Of a stretch of DNA of 64,000 nucleotides, positions 34,501-42,207 are shown one piece after another. The stretch's first letter is position 1. Each line of letters begins with the position of its first letter. The DNA comes from Tardiphaga sp. 709 (GTDB taxonomy: Bacteria; Pseudomonadota; Alphaproteobacteria; Rhizobiales; Xanthobacteraceae), in assembly GCF_032401055.1 (NCBI RefSeq), contig NZ_CP135529.1:6195764-6259763 (forward strand), read 5' to 3'. The notes below the pieces were generated by a model. It saw only the letters and a list, made by a program, of their open reading frames with translations, made no database searches and was not told the DNA's origin. The position numbers were made by a program, and so were the translations under genes.

Positions 34501-34811
34501 AACGCCGGATCGGTTACCAGCTTGCCGGAAGGCAGCGGAGGCACTGCCGGCTTGTCTAATACAAAGCCTGCGGGAGGCGGTGGAATGAGGTCGTCAAAGA
34601 TTCCCGGTTTAGGCTGGATGAGATCGTCGAACATCCCAGCGCGAGGTGCCGTCACCGGTGGCATCGTCTGCCCAGCGAATGGATATTTGCGGTCGGCTGC
34701 GGCAACCTCCGGAAGCGCGCGCATGGAGTTCAAAGCAGCCGATATTTCGGCATCTGAGAAGTCATCAGGAAACTGATGACGTCTTCCTTCGAATTGAATT
34801 GCTCGGGGCAT
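31545..34811 (-). CDS. Large phage virion protein, probable DNA-ejection/internal protein (1088 aa)
   Basis: ATG 34811 gives an N-terminus MPRAIQFEGRRHQFPDDFSD, the start pattern of large internal or ejection proteins of podovirus-like prophages. Residues about 30-200 are Pro-rich with short repeats: FDDLI twice and PVDHDPFAQFADAPP twice. Then come helical and Gly/Ala-rich regions (VGAQGVGKGLADTVLAPVDLMAGLQ) and a long coiled helical second half. Such proteins enter the host cell with the DNA. The upstream extension is dropped. There is no neighbouring portal or capsid gene, so this is an isolated virion gene. Confidence 0.75.
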   Translation of the reverse strand: MPRAIQFEGRRHQFPDDFSDAEISAALNSMRALPEVAAADRKYPFAGQTMPPVTAPRAGMFDDLIQPKPGIFDDLIPPPPAGFVLDKPAVPPLPSGKLVTDPALIAQLEGGPQAANAGATPGLPPGFVIQQPPAASGPRLIPVDHDPFAQFADAPPVPKGPTYTPVDHDPFAQFADAPPSTSDRPRVYINGQPPAPSGNTGAPSALHSLAVGAQGVGKGLADTVLAPVDLMAGLQNIITAGINKVAGTKIPMATPASKMVERIAEPFSISEKEMSRGEKLAYDINRFGTQGLGMGAMLAARAPQVAASVTSSPTLGGRVMDTLARPYKDAPARTVVGDTIGGAGAGVAVNAADAIPEHPMGGDWVKQTANVVAPLAGGIGANAAQGAVEGLAGMLQNAAKRAFTSAPSGIPLRPNKTPYSHAEVDRAATTLQAGATGSPKAIAQDIRENAAELTNPKLAGESPVDASALPTSGLLSRDPGLVTMEGGARSRSAPEFVQRDQNVKEATATRVDSMRDPEADLGAVFRRAEQNRNERMNAADATVKQRSDEVTNLNLGAQEQGAEFGAIANSDYKANASRRLDKTIVNDGYVPARTEKNRQFDTAPGRTEQLPADNVFAAIDRLRAGADPLAPIEQQLPGELVNRLERLRPRIVDGENVGGTGTASGADLADLRKYLNFAQNKAQKDGNFDLASNVGQLRAAINRTLNDAPGYADANANYRSFADRYRPAPGDEAANFTKELDRSGNVDGLPNRGSTPPSETAKRFLSGPETSAVLQRLLDGAPNATIGHEAVRDYLRSDFAMKVLNPDGTLNPAKSASWADHNASVLAAFPNVQREFNSITLAAKRGQQLSADARANLEQARANLKATEADIDRSAVGTLLREDPRDVASKLLTGGYGSEKRLDEIIALVKHDVPARRGWKAAVAEVLTDKVQGSRMLGEAPEVQLSRLSKEFKDNEALLAKTFSPEEMNGLRQAHKLLGYFKEAEKRGTSGSNTADKWNVPGWAQLAVRHFKGDLAGGGLIKRFKLLLEQLPTNRQSADEIVQMAWFNPDVAAYLLERPIKNANVPSYNINLRRLIAADNGARENAND

Positions 34812-34870
34812 TGGTCGACCATTTGCTAATGCGCTTGATTTTCTGCGCGGGTGCCGGTGGCGAAGCGGCG
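34812..34870 (-). promoter_or_regulatory. Repeated leader element upstream of the ejection protein gene
   Basis: On the minus strand, a 22-bp GC-rich sequence (34849-34870), then 37 bases, then the palindrome TGGTCGACCA directly before ATG. The same 22 bp precede the tail fibre gene (37163-37184). It might be a phage promoter or a leftover of a shared upstream gene. Confidence 0.5.
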
Positions 34871-34958
34871 AGACGACCATGGTTGAATAGTGCTACAGAT
34901 TGCAGCACTTCAAACCTGTATTTTACGTACAACAGACCCAGCCTTCGACAAGGTCCGA

Positions 34959-37127
34959 TCAACCCCATACTTGCGCGCTAGTAATGCTGTTCTGCTTCCA
35001 TGTTCCAGATGAGATATTGACCTTCGTGAACAACGATACTGAATGGTACCCTTCCGAGAGTACAACCGGCAGGGCAGCGCCGAATTGACCTGCATAGCTG
35101 GCCGTCACCTGGTCATATTGTAAGATTGGAGCTGCAACAGCGACACCATCCACTCCAAACGTACTGAATGTAATCGCGTTCGCACTCGTATTGAACGACG
35201 ATCCAGCTACTGACAGCAACTGCGCGTCGTCACCGGTTGCGATGAATTCCACCCTCAGCGCAGTAGAAACTTCGATAAAGCTGGTCGACACTACGCCGGT
35301 GAGGTCCGACCCGTTCGTGGCGAGCAGCGTCAGCGGACGACGATTATAATAGCTGATGACGAAACGCTGCGTGAGTGAATCGACCCACGCCGAAGAGACC
35401 GTGCGCGCCCATCCAACCATCGTTCGGGTCGCATCGCCGGACTTGATTTCGATACCGGTTCCCGCTTGTGTCGCATGACCAGTGGTCGACGCTTCAAGGG
35501 TCAGCGTGGTCGAGACCATATAGGCGTAAATGTAATACAGCGTGCCGCTGGTGGCCGGCGGTGCGAGGGTGACGCCGGCGTCTGGAATGGTCTGCTCGAC
35601 GCTGTTGATGACGATCTTGTTGCCCTTCAGCGGGGCGAACAGGAGGTTTGCACCGCTCTTGGTCAGACGACCGCAGCCGGGGTGCGAAAACAACGAAGAT
35701 GCCTTGATGTTGTCGCGCGATGTCGACGCACTCACCACATCCGAAAGATTGTTCGTCGACAGCATGTCGCCGCCACCGGGGATCGATGCCCACAGCGGAT
35801 CGGCACCGGCACCCAATGTCTTCCAGAACTGGCCGGAGCTGCCCGGCGTCGCTGCCGCCCAGCCAGATGCACCACGATAGACCACGCTGCCGCGCGTGGA
35901 TCCGAACTGCTTGTCCAGGACCGCCGTAATCGTGTTGTCGGTCGGCGCCGCGGTGCCGCCGGAGATATTCGATTTGATCGTGAAGTCAGCGGCAGTCGTC
36001 AACGAGAACTGCGTCCCGGTCAGCGTGACGCCGCCGGTCGCCGAATATGTGCCAGCTCCGGAGAACTGCGCGAAGGTCACATTCGTCGAGCCGATCGTGC
36101 CGCCAGCATCCACCGTGCAGACGAAGCCGCAATCGGCGTTGACGGTGCCTTTCTCGACGAAGACGAACGCACCCGGCAATTCCGTCCACGCATCCGCGTC
36201 AGTCGCCCGGGTCCAAGCGCCGGCCGCAACCACATAGATGCCGTTCTGCGATGCCGTGCTCTGGTTCTTGACCAGCACCCGGTCGCCGGCGATCACGGCG
36301 ATGCCGTCGATCGTCTGAGGTGCTGAAAGCGTGATACTGGCCGTCGTGGCGGCGATCACCGATGGCTTGGTGTCGAGTCCCTGGGCGACGGCGTCCACAT
36401 ACTGCTTGGTTGCCGCCTGGAGGGGCGCTGCGGGGTCAGCCGCGAGCACCAGGGCGCCCGTCATCGTGCCGCCCGCCTTGGGCAGCGCGCCGATCGTGGT
36501 CATCACCGCGGCGCCGTCTGCGTCGTCCAGCACGGTCTGTGCGAATGCCGACACGCCCAGCGTGGTCAGCATCCCGCCGGCGGTCGTGTCGTCCAGCAGC
36601 GTCCGTGAGAACGCGCTCAGATCGAACGTCATGGCCGTGCCGGAGCCAGTGAATACGATTCCCTTGTCAGCGGCCGACGTCAGCAGCGAAATCGCGTGCA
36701 GGTTCGGGTTGCTGTTGATCGCCGCCAACGCGGCTTCGTCGGCGATGGCCTGGAAATCGGCGATCAAAAGCCACTTCGAAGGATCGAACGACCCCGCTGA
36801 CGTGTGCGTGACCAGCGCGCTGTAGAACGCATCGCCGTAGAACACCGTCGACGTGTTAGCCGTATACAAAACGCCCGCTTCCCATTCCGTCGGCGGGGTG
36901 AAGCCCAAATTTACCGACGGATCGATCTGATCCCGGCCAATGGCGGCGTTCATGATCTTGCCGTCGGCGCGGATCGACTTCTTCAGGAAATCGATAATCT
37001 CTGTCGTCGAGAGCTGCACCTGGTTCAGGTCAGCGTTGACCTTCGTCGCCGGCAACGGTCGCGTCGGATTGGCATTCTGGTACGAAACATAGTCGTACTG
37101 ACGATTGTATTTTGTTGGATAGGGCAT
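34959..37127 (-). CDS. Phage tail fibre / receptor-binding protein (722 aa)
   Basis: A 722-residue protein rich in Thr, Ser, Ala and Gly. The N-terminus (MPYPTKYNRQYDYVSYQNAN) with NLNQVQLSTTEIIDFLKKSIRADG resembles attachment domains. It contains tail-fibre-type repeats (ALPKAGGTMTGALVLAADPAAPLQAATKQYVDAV), TIDGIAVIAGDRVLVKNQSTASQNGIYVV, and a beta-rich C-terminal region. These patterns identify a side tail fibre, which binds the host surface. It is preceded by the same leader element as the ejection protein gene. No chaperone or tail-sheath gene is adjacent. Confidence 0.85.
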   Translation of the reverse strand: MPYPTKYNRQYDYVSYQNANPTRPLPATKVNADLNQVQLSTTEIIDFLKKSIRADGKIMNAAIGRDQIDPSVNLGFTPPTEWEAGVLYTANTSTVFYGDAFYSALVTHTSAGSFDPSKWLLIADFQAIADEAALAAINSNPNLHAISLLTSAADKGIVFTGSGTAMTFDLSAFSRTLLDDTTAGGMLTTLGVSAFAQTVLDDADGAAVMTTIGALPKAGGTMTGALVLAADPAAPLQAATKQYVDAVAQGLDTKPSVIAATTASITLSAPQTIDGIAVIAGDRVLVKNQSTASQNGIYVVAAGAWTRATDADAWTELPGAFVFVEKGTVNADCGFVCTVDAGGTIGSTNVTFAQFSGAGTYSATGGVTLTGTQFSLTTAADFTIKSNISGGTAAPTDNTITAVLDKQFGSTRGSVVYRGASGWAAATPGSSGQFWKTLGAGADPLWASIPGGGDMLSTNNLSDVVSASTSRDNIKASSLFSHPGCGRLTKSGANLLFAPLKGNKIVINSVEQTIPDAGVTLAPPATSGTLYYIYAYMVSTTLTLEASTTGHATQAGTGIEIKSGDATRTMVGWARTVSSAWVDSLTQRFVISYYNRRPLTLLATNGSDLTGVVSTSFIEVSTALRVEFIATGDDAQLLSVAGSSFNTSANAITFSTFGVDGVAVAAPILQYDQVTASYAGQFGAALPVVLSEGYHSVSLFTKVNISSGTWKQNSITSAQVWG

Positions 37128-37197
37128 TGGTCAACCACGGCTGGCGCTAATGGATTTGCGCAGGGTGCCGGTGGCGAAGCGGCGTTGGGGTCGACCA
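37128..37197 (-). promoter_or_regulatory. Repeated leader element upstream of the tail fibre gene
   Basis: The second copy of the 22-bp element (37163-37184) followed by 35 bases and TGGTTGACCA before the ATG, matching the arrangement at 34812-34870. Confidence 0.5.
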
Positions 37198-37546
37198 AGC
37201 CATAACCTACTATGAAATGGTTCTTTTTGGAAGAGGGATGCTTCTAGAAGTGGAGCGTGATCACGATATTTGCAAACGCGTTATTGCTGGAGAACCGCTC
37301 AAGGCGAAGTCCGCACGTCGTTCACCAACCAGCATCCGAGGGCGACTGCCAAGCCTGTCGACGCTGTCTTGCTCTGATGGTTACTGGTAAAGTCGCGCTA
37401 TTATCTGACCAAGTCGTCGGTGCTGAAGGTGAGGCCCTGGCTAGCCACTACGCGCTGCCTGACCCACGAGATCATGCGGCATTATCCGCTCACCACAAGA
37501 CAACATCGGCTGGTAGAATCTCGACATTAGCGACGGCTACTTAGGG
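37198..37546. other. Gap between tail fibre and radical SAM genes: only weak ORFs
   Basis: An ORF of about 50 codons on the plus strand starts at ATG 37238 (GGAAGAGGG just before). A 95-codon frame (37257-37544) also exists. Neither has a recognisable family or clean start, so no gene is called. Confidence 0.35.
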
Positions 37547-38926
37547 TTAGTCCTCCGAGTTGCGCGTACTAGCGAGGTCTACCGGTCGTATGTAAGGCGA
37601 ATTGCCGGACATGCTTAGGATCCACCAATCGCATTTGCCGCAGATTTCGGACATCGGTCCATTTGGATCTTCGTACATGTCGCTAAGCTGTTCGTGCGCA
37701 CTTTGAAGAGATTCAACCTCGTCAATGTGGGGCAACCAGCTAACATCGTTCTCATGCTGGTAAACGGCGATGGCACAGCAAGGCGCGATGCGTCCCGACG
37801 GCATCAGGTAAAGTTGAAGATCACAATCGACGCGCTTCTCTGGGATGAAGAACGTGTTTCGAAACTGGAAAGTGTCGAAATACTCGGCGTTGAAATTAAC
37901 CTGGTCAACGAGCCCGCGCCAGAAATTCTCCATCTCTCGCTGCTTGGCAAACGTATTACGGAAGAGCGTCGCATTAATCTCCACGCGTAGGTCCGGGTAC
38001 TGTTCTAGCTTCTTTCTACGGAATAGTTTGCAGGCTTCAATGATATTGCGGAGTTCACCGCCGCGGCGAATCTTTCGGTATTGGTTCTCGTCAGTCGAAT
38101 CAACGCTCATTCGAACGAAACGGACTCCGGCTTCAAGAATGTCGTCGACCAATTCAGGCGTAAACATCTGACCGTGAGAGAGTACGCACGGTTTCAAGCC
38201 TCGTTCTGTCGCAGCTCGCAAGTAGGAAACGGCATTCTTATCAATAAAGAATTCGCCAGTTGATGCGAACCATACAGACTGTCCGCTCGGAATGTTGTCC
38301 AAGGCTTTGAGCACTTGTGATGAGTTCAAGTTGCCAGATTTCTTGATCGCATTCGGCCCATTGAAATGACACATCACGCAAGAGAGATTGCAGACCTCGG
38401 TTGTGTTGATGCTGGCGAGTTTGAATGGCCGGTTACGATCTGCTCTAGGCTTAAACGGCTTGTTGGTCACTTCTACCAGCGACGCTGCATCTGGGACGTC
38501 TGTCGTATAAATGCGCAATGATCGGATATTGAAGACCGTTCTGGTGCCGCCTGGAGCTGTGTTTCTGAGGACAAGCATAGACAGCCGTTCGACCTTAGCC
38601 GCTGGGACGATCAATGCATTGTCTAAGTCGCCTGCCCGGAAAACTTCTTCGCAGATGTATGTCGAACCGTCGTCTTGAACTGCCCCCACGCCAACGGCCC
38701 CGCGAGCAACATCTATATCTAATGTGATAACAACCTTCGATTTGGAATTTCGCACTGCCGCCGGTACTTCGAAGACAAGGGCGTACTCCCACTGCCCATC
38801 CGATGTGACGCAATGAATGCCTTCGGGCGTCACGGCAAAATCGGAATACTTTCTCTTCGTAACGCTGGAGATCGGAACATCCCAATGCTGCTCAACGAAG
38901 TCTTGTGCGGCGGCGATGTCAGTCAT
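37547..38926 (-). CDS. Radical SAM / SPASM protein with shared N-terminal beta domain
   Basis: ATG 38926 gives 459 residues. Residues about 46-140 form a beta-rich domain (WEYALVFEV, VVITLDIDVARGAVGVGAV, FNIRSLRI) that resembles residues 31-122 of the neighbouring FkbM protein. The radical SAM core follows with Cys179, Cys183, Cys186 (EVCNLSCVMCHFNG), binding a 4Fe-4S cluster. The C-terminus has a SPASM-type pattern (LMPSGRIAPCCA and CGKCDWW). Such enzymes do difficult modifications of glycans, peptides or lipids. It lies 26 bp after the FkbM gene, beside the tail fibre gene. Confidence 0.85.
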   Translation of the reverse strand: MTDIAAAQDFVEQHWDVPISSVTKRKYSDFAVTPEGIHCVTSDGQWEYALVFEVPAAVRNSKSKVVITLDIDVARGAVGVGAVQDDGSTYICEEVFRAGDLDNALIVPAAKVERLSMLVLRNTAPGGTRTVFNIRSLRIYTTDVPDAASLVEVTNKPFKPRADRNRPFKLASINTTEVCNLSCVMCHFNGPNAIKKSGNLNSSQVLKALDNIPSGQSVWFASTGEFFIDKNAVSYLRAATERGLKPCVLSHGQMFTPELVDDILEAGVRFVRMSVDSTDENQYRKIRRGGELRNIIEACKLFRRKKLEQYPDLRVEINATLFRNTFAKQREMENFWRGLVDQVNFNAEYFDTFQFRNTFFIPEKRVDCDLQLYLMPSGRIAPCCAIAVYQHENDVSWLPHIDEVESLQSAHEQLSDMYEDPNGPMSEICGKCDWWILSMSGNSPYIRPVDLASTRNSED

Positions 38927-38952
38927 GGATGTCTCACTATTGCGGTTAAAGC

Positions 38953-40014
38953 TTAAGAGGCTTCCGCGATGTACAGGCCGTCGCCCCACTTGAGCGACCC
39001 GTCATCGCTGTAGACGAAGTCGTAATAGTCGTAGAGACGATAGCCGAACTTCCTGAGAAGCTGCGAGACGTCCGAGTGGTAGCACTGGCCAGCATAAATC
39101 GGGACAAAGAGAAGTTCGGCTACTATGAAGCTTACCTTCTTTGTCGCGAGAAGCGATTCCGCGCCTCGCAAGACGTCGACTTCGTATCCCTGAGTATCGA
39201 TCTTAAGAAGGTCAATCTGCTTTAGACTATGCTCTAGGACAAACGAGTCCAACGTGATGGAGGGGACGCGCACCGTTTCCACGAGCGAGACTTCGCCGTC
39301 TACTTGCGCGCTGTTTGCAATGGCATGGACGGAATTGATGGCAGAGTTTGAGTAGCTGTTAAGTTCCAAGAAACCAGCGGCCGATCCTGCGGCTGCATTG
39401 TGAAATGAAACATTCAGGTTTCCGGTGAAGCGAGAGGCCGCGTGTTGGCACGTGGTAGGATGAGGCTCAAACGAATGAATGCGAGCCTCGGGAAATGCTT
39501 CGACGAATTGGTATGTTGTATCGCCGACGTTGGCGCCGACATCAAGGATCGTTGATAGGGGGCTGCCAGATACACGTTTGATATCGGCCAGTGCGGATTT
39601 TTCGCCAAATCCGCGGTGGGTGGGCTTTGAAACGATAGCACCTGGTGAGACCTCGATGCGCTCCACCACAAAGGTGGCGGCGTCGTCGGAATCCGCGTTC
39701 CGAATGACGATGCCGAGTACTTCCGCGAGATTGTTCACGCGCAGTATTACCGGCTCGCGAGCTACAAACGTATGCTGATCTGCGAAGGACTTCCAATCGG
39801 TGCCGACAGCGCAAATTTCGATCTTGCCTGCATGCAGCGAGACATTAACGCGGATTTCAGCAGGTCCAAACCGTGCGGCGTCTACGACGCTGAGGCCATT
39901 TAAGAACGAGACAATGTACGACCATCTACCGGCCGTACCCCGCACCGACAGTGTGTCGTTTACTGCGGTGGCATGCGCACCGTTACTAAGTTCAAATTTT
40001 CCAAGCTGAAACAC
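38953..40014 (-). CDS. FkbM family methyltransferase with shared N-terminal beta domain
   Basis: A 353-residue protein. Residues 1-125 are a beta-rich domain (WSYIVSFLNG, AEIRVNVSLHAGKIEICAVG, GIVIRNADSDDAATFVVERIEV) like that of the radical SAM protein. Residues about 155-340 are an SAM-dependent FkbM methyltransferase: TILDVGANVGDTTYQF, IHSFEPHPTTCQ, LLKIDTQGYEVDVLRGAE, and YDYYDFVY near the end. FkbM enzymes O-methylate sugars or other hydroxyls. It leads a two-gene minus-strand unit with the radical SAM gene, suggesting they modify the same polymer or virion part. Confidence 0.88.
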   Translation of the reverse strand: MFQLGKFELSNGAHATAVNDTLSVRGTAGRWSYIVSFLNGLSVVDAARFGPAEIRVNVSLHAGKIEICAVGTDWKSFADQHTFVAREPVILRVNNLAEVLGIVIRNADSDDAATFVVERIEVSPGAIVSKPTHRGFGEKSALADIKRVSGSPLSTILDVGANVGDTTYQFVEAFPEARIHSFEPHPTTCQHAASRFTGNLNVSFHNAAAGSAAGFLELNSYSNSAINSVHAIANSAQVDGEVSLVETVRVPSITLDSFVLEHSLKQIDLLKIDTQGYEVDVLRGAESLLATKKVSFIVAELLFVPIYAGQCYHSDVSQLLRKFGYRLYDYYDFVYSDDGSLKWGDGLYIAEAS

Positions 40015-40201
40015 GGCGTCCCCAAAGCGCTAAAGCTCAGGGTTTGTACTCCGGCGACGCAGGAAGCGCCAGTGCGCCTCGTCCGATGGCGCTAGGATTC
40101 CATCGCGAACACGAAGAAAATCAACGACATGGCTGCCCCTGTCTGTGAACCAATCCACCCGGTGCGACGCCTGCGGACATTCCTCATAGGAGAGGCAATC
40201 A

Positions 40202-40343
40202 ATGAACAACCTCGATTCCGGGGGGGGGGGCGCCTAACCCCGGCGGCATCGACCGCGAATACACGTTCGCCCCTCGGCGCAATGGACGCCGGCCGCCCAA
40301 CCGAATCCATGAGCGCCGGGCCTGCCTAGGCGACCTGGGATAA
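40202..40343 (+). pseudogene. Small gene interrupted by an 11-G tract (possible phase-variable switch)
   Basis: ATG 40202 follows a strong AGGAGAGG site. After six codons the frame enters eleven G (40220-40230) and stops eleven codons in. With one G fewer (ten), the frame stays open for 46 residues: GGIDREYTFAPRRNGRRPPNR and so on, ending in TAA at 40341-40343. It overlaps the end of the convergent gene at 40326. Either a length error in the run or a slippery on/off switch. Confidence 0.55.
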
Positions 40344-40625
40344 ATCCTCAGCGCTGAAGTTTTTCATAGACACGGTTTTCCGAAGTTGGGTTGGATCAAG
40401 ACCCTTGTCCAGTGCCAGGAGGTCGAGCACTCCATTTAGCTGCTCTCGGCTAACTCCGATGAAGCGTGCTCCAGTCGGTCGGTCAGATTCATCGCCGGGT
40501 TGGAAGGTGCGCGTCGAGAAACTGGAGCCGGTCGCGCTGATTCTTACGAAGTCGGCGATGTCGGCATATCGCCATGCTCTATCGTGGGGCCAGATCTTCC
40601 AATCCAGATTTTCGATTTCCCACAT
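40326..40625 (-). CDS. Hypothetical protein (99 aa)
   Basis: ATG 40625 has GGAGGGG at a proper distance. A 99-residue soluble protein begins WEIENLDWKIWPHDRAWRYADIADFVRIS and ends in a helix (REQLNGVLDLLALDKGLDPTQLRK). Similar small proteins occur in rhizobial prophages. Function unknown. Confidence 0.6.
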   Translation of the reverse strand: MWEIENLDWKIWPHDRAWRYADIADFVRISATGSSFSTRTFQPGDESDRPTGARFIGVSREQLNGVLDLLALDKGLDPTQLRKTVSMKNFSAEDLSQVA

Positions 40626-40737
40626 GATTCGTCCCCTCCAGGCACGCTACCCGAGTCTGCGGCGCGATGCTTAACAAAATGTTAAGGCTCGCGGTGTGGC
40701 GGCGAAGAGCAGCCAATCAACCACCAAAGGAGCACTG

Positions 40738-40785
40738 ATGTTGACCCGATTTCTCGCGGCAGCTTCGCTGTGCTGGCAGAATTAG
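40738..40785 (+). pseudogene. Truncated secreted-protein start (15 codons)
   Basis: ATG 40738 follows AAAGGAG; the codons MLTRFLAAASLCWQN read like a signal peptide beginning and then stop. A gene remnant cut off just before the KTSC gene. Only the start is visible. Confidence 0.3.
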
Positions 40786-41123
40786 TAGCTGGGCACCTTG
40801 TGCGTCCGGCAATCGAACGGGCCGTCCTTGCCTGTGCCTTTGATATTTGCGTTGTAGTACTGGCCCATTGAGCTCGCTGCCATTAACGCGTTGAAGGTCG
40901 GCTCGGGTATCTCGCAATAGTGATAGTAGGTGCTCTTGAGGCGAAGGATCATGTACTGGTTGGCCCTGTCGTAGCAGACGCGTTCCACGAAGCTGCTACG
41001 CGGAGTGTCGGTGCAGCGGAAACGGGTGAGCTCGACGGCACCTCGATACTTCACGTCCACAGTCTCGGCTTGGACGCCGATCGACCAAATTGAAAACGCG
41101 AGTGCGATGAAGAGCTTGATCAC
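40782..41123 (-). CDS. KTSC domain secreted protein (113 aa)
   Basis: A 113-residue protein with a signal peptide (MIKLFIALAFSIWSIGVQAE) and the KTSC-type pattern: VERVCYDRANQYMILRLKSTYYHYCEIPEPTFNALMAASSMGQYYNANIKG, ending with a Cys near the C-terminus. KTSC domains are found in bacterial and phage proteins of unknown function. It should be periplasmic or secreted. It ends the operon started by the lipoprotein gene at 42133, with the 84-aa gene between. Confidence 0.8.
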   Translation of the reverse strand: MIKLFIALAFSIWSIGVQAETVDVKYRGAVELTRFRCTDTPRSSFVERVCYDRANQYMILRLKSTYYHYCEIPEPTFNALMAASSMGQYYNANIKGTGKDGPFDCRTHKVPSY

Positions 41124-41126
41124 GGT

Positions 41127-41381
41127 TCACCTACACTCCCGCTCGTAGTCCGATACAGCCGACTCAAAATCAGATTGAGCACTTCGCAGCCGTCGAAACT
41201 CCGACGAACAGTCGTCATGCCCGTTGCTGTTCGAAACACAACTCGTGTAGCGGCGGAGCGTGCTTGAAATGTCGGAGATGGCCGAGTTGTACAAATTGAC
41301 CGCGTAGTTGCAGTCAGCGCGAGCGGCGTCAATCTGCGCGAACGCCAGTCCCAAAGCGACGGTTGCGACGCAAATCCTCAC
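41127..41381 (-). CDS. Small secreted Cys-containing protein (84 aa)
   Basis: GTG 41381 has a perfect GGAGG upstream and gives 84 residues with a signal peptide (RICVATVALGLAFAQIDAARAD). The mature part is helical with cysteines (YNSAISDISSTLRRYTSCVS, SSEFRRLRSAQSDFESAVSDYERECR). It lies 14 bp after the lipoprotein gene and 3 bp before the KTSC gene. Function unknown. Confidence 0.65.
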   Translation of the reverse strand: MRICVATVALGLAFAQIDAARADCNYAVNLYNSAISDISSTLRRYTSCVSNSNGHDDCSSEFRRLRSAQSDFESAVSDYERECR

Positions 41382-41395
41382 GAATGCCTCCGTTC

Positions 41396-42133
41396 TTATG
41401 CGCCCGCGGGACCTTGCGCGACTTCCACCACGTGGCGATCCGATCCGACCGTTATGATGATGGTGTAAGACTTCTGACCGCCGGCCTGATCCGTCGGCGG
41501 AGCCAAATGCAACTGCCCGCCATACCACTCGCCAGGCAGAAGGGTGTTGTCCTTGATGACCGCCTGTTCGAGTTGCGCCATATTACGCTGGCCTTGCTCG
41601 ATCGTCGAAGCAACCATGGCTTCGTTCTGCGCGGCAGCGTTACCCTGTGCGATCGCGGCAGCCGTTGGGCTGTAGAATGTGCCTGTCCGGCCGCTGGGCG
41701 TCGTATACGAGCCGTGGCCAGCGCGTGAGGCGCTATAGGCGTTCGCGGCACCGGCCATGCCAGTGAGGATCGCCGCGGCGACTTGGCGGTTCTTCTCTTC
41801 CTGCTGCAACATCTCAAAGGTGACTACCTGCATCTGGAAATCAGATGCGCCGACATGCTGGTTTGCTTCGACCTGCGCAACGCGGAAGTCGATTGGGCCG
41901 CGGCCAAGATTGTTGATCCCGACCACGAAGACAGGCCGACCATTTGCCTGGAACTGACGTGCTGCCGGTCGAACCAGGACGACGGAGCTCTTTTGACGCG
42001 ATACCAGTGCAGACTGCCCGTCGCGCATCATCGTTTGCTGATTGGGATTGGAGCTTTTAAACTGAACCGTCTCGTTGTTGGTGACGCAACCCGAGAGCGC
42101 GGCGCCAAGCGCCACGATATAGAAAACGCGCAT
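41396..42133 (-). CDS. Phage-borne lipoprotein (245 aa)
   Basis: ATG 42133 follows GGGGAG. A 245-residue lipoprotein with lipobox LSGC near residue 16. The body has a beta-rich N-terminal half (VRPAARQFQANGRPVFVVGINNLGRGPIDFRVAQVEANQ), then a Gly/Ala-rich helical region and a C-terminal beta pair (SYTIIITVGSDRHVVEVAQ). Recurrent in rhizobial islands. Anchored in the outer membrane, it may alter the surface of the host (lysogenic conversion). It leads a three-gene operon. Confidence 0.75.
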   Translation of the reverse strand: MRVFYIVALGAALSGCVTNNETVQFKSSNPNQQTMMRDGQSALVSRQKSSVVLVRPAARQFQANGRPVFVVGINNLGRGPIDFRVAQVEANQHVGASDFQMQVVTFEMLQQEEKNRQVAAAILTGMAGAANAYSASRAGHGSYTTPSGRTGTFYSPTAAAIAQGNAAAQNEAMVASTIEQGQRNMAQLEQAVIKDNTLLPGEWYGGQLHLAPPTDQAGGQKSYTIIITVGSDRHVVEVAQGPAGA

Positions 42134-42207
42134 ACTATGGATCTCCCCAGACCAGCGCCGATCCAAGCCCAACCAGAGGGCGAGATCAAGGGGGCATGCT
42201 CGGGCCA

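Noticed and set aside
37257..37544. 95-codon ORF after the tail fibre
   Set aside because: No ribosome site, no family, and composition does not look coding; kept only as a gap note.
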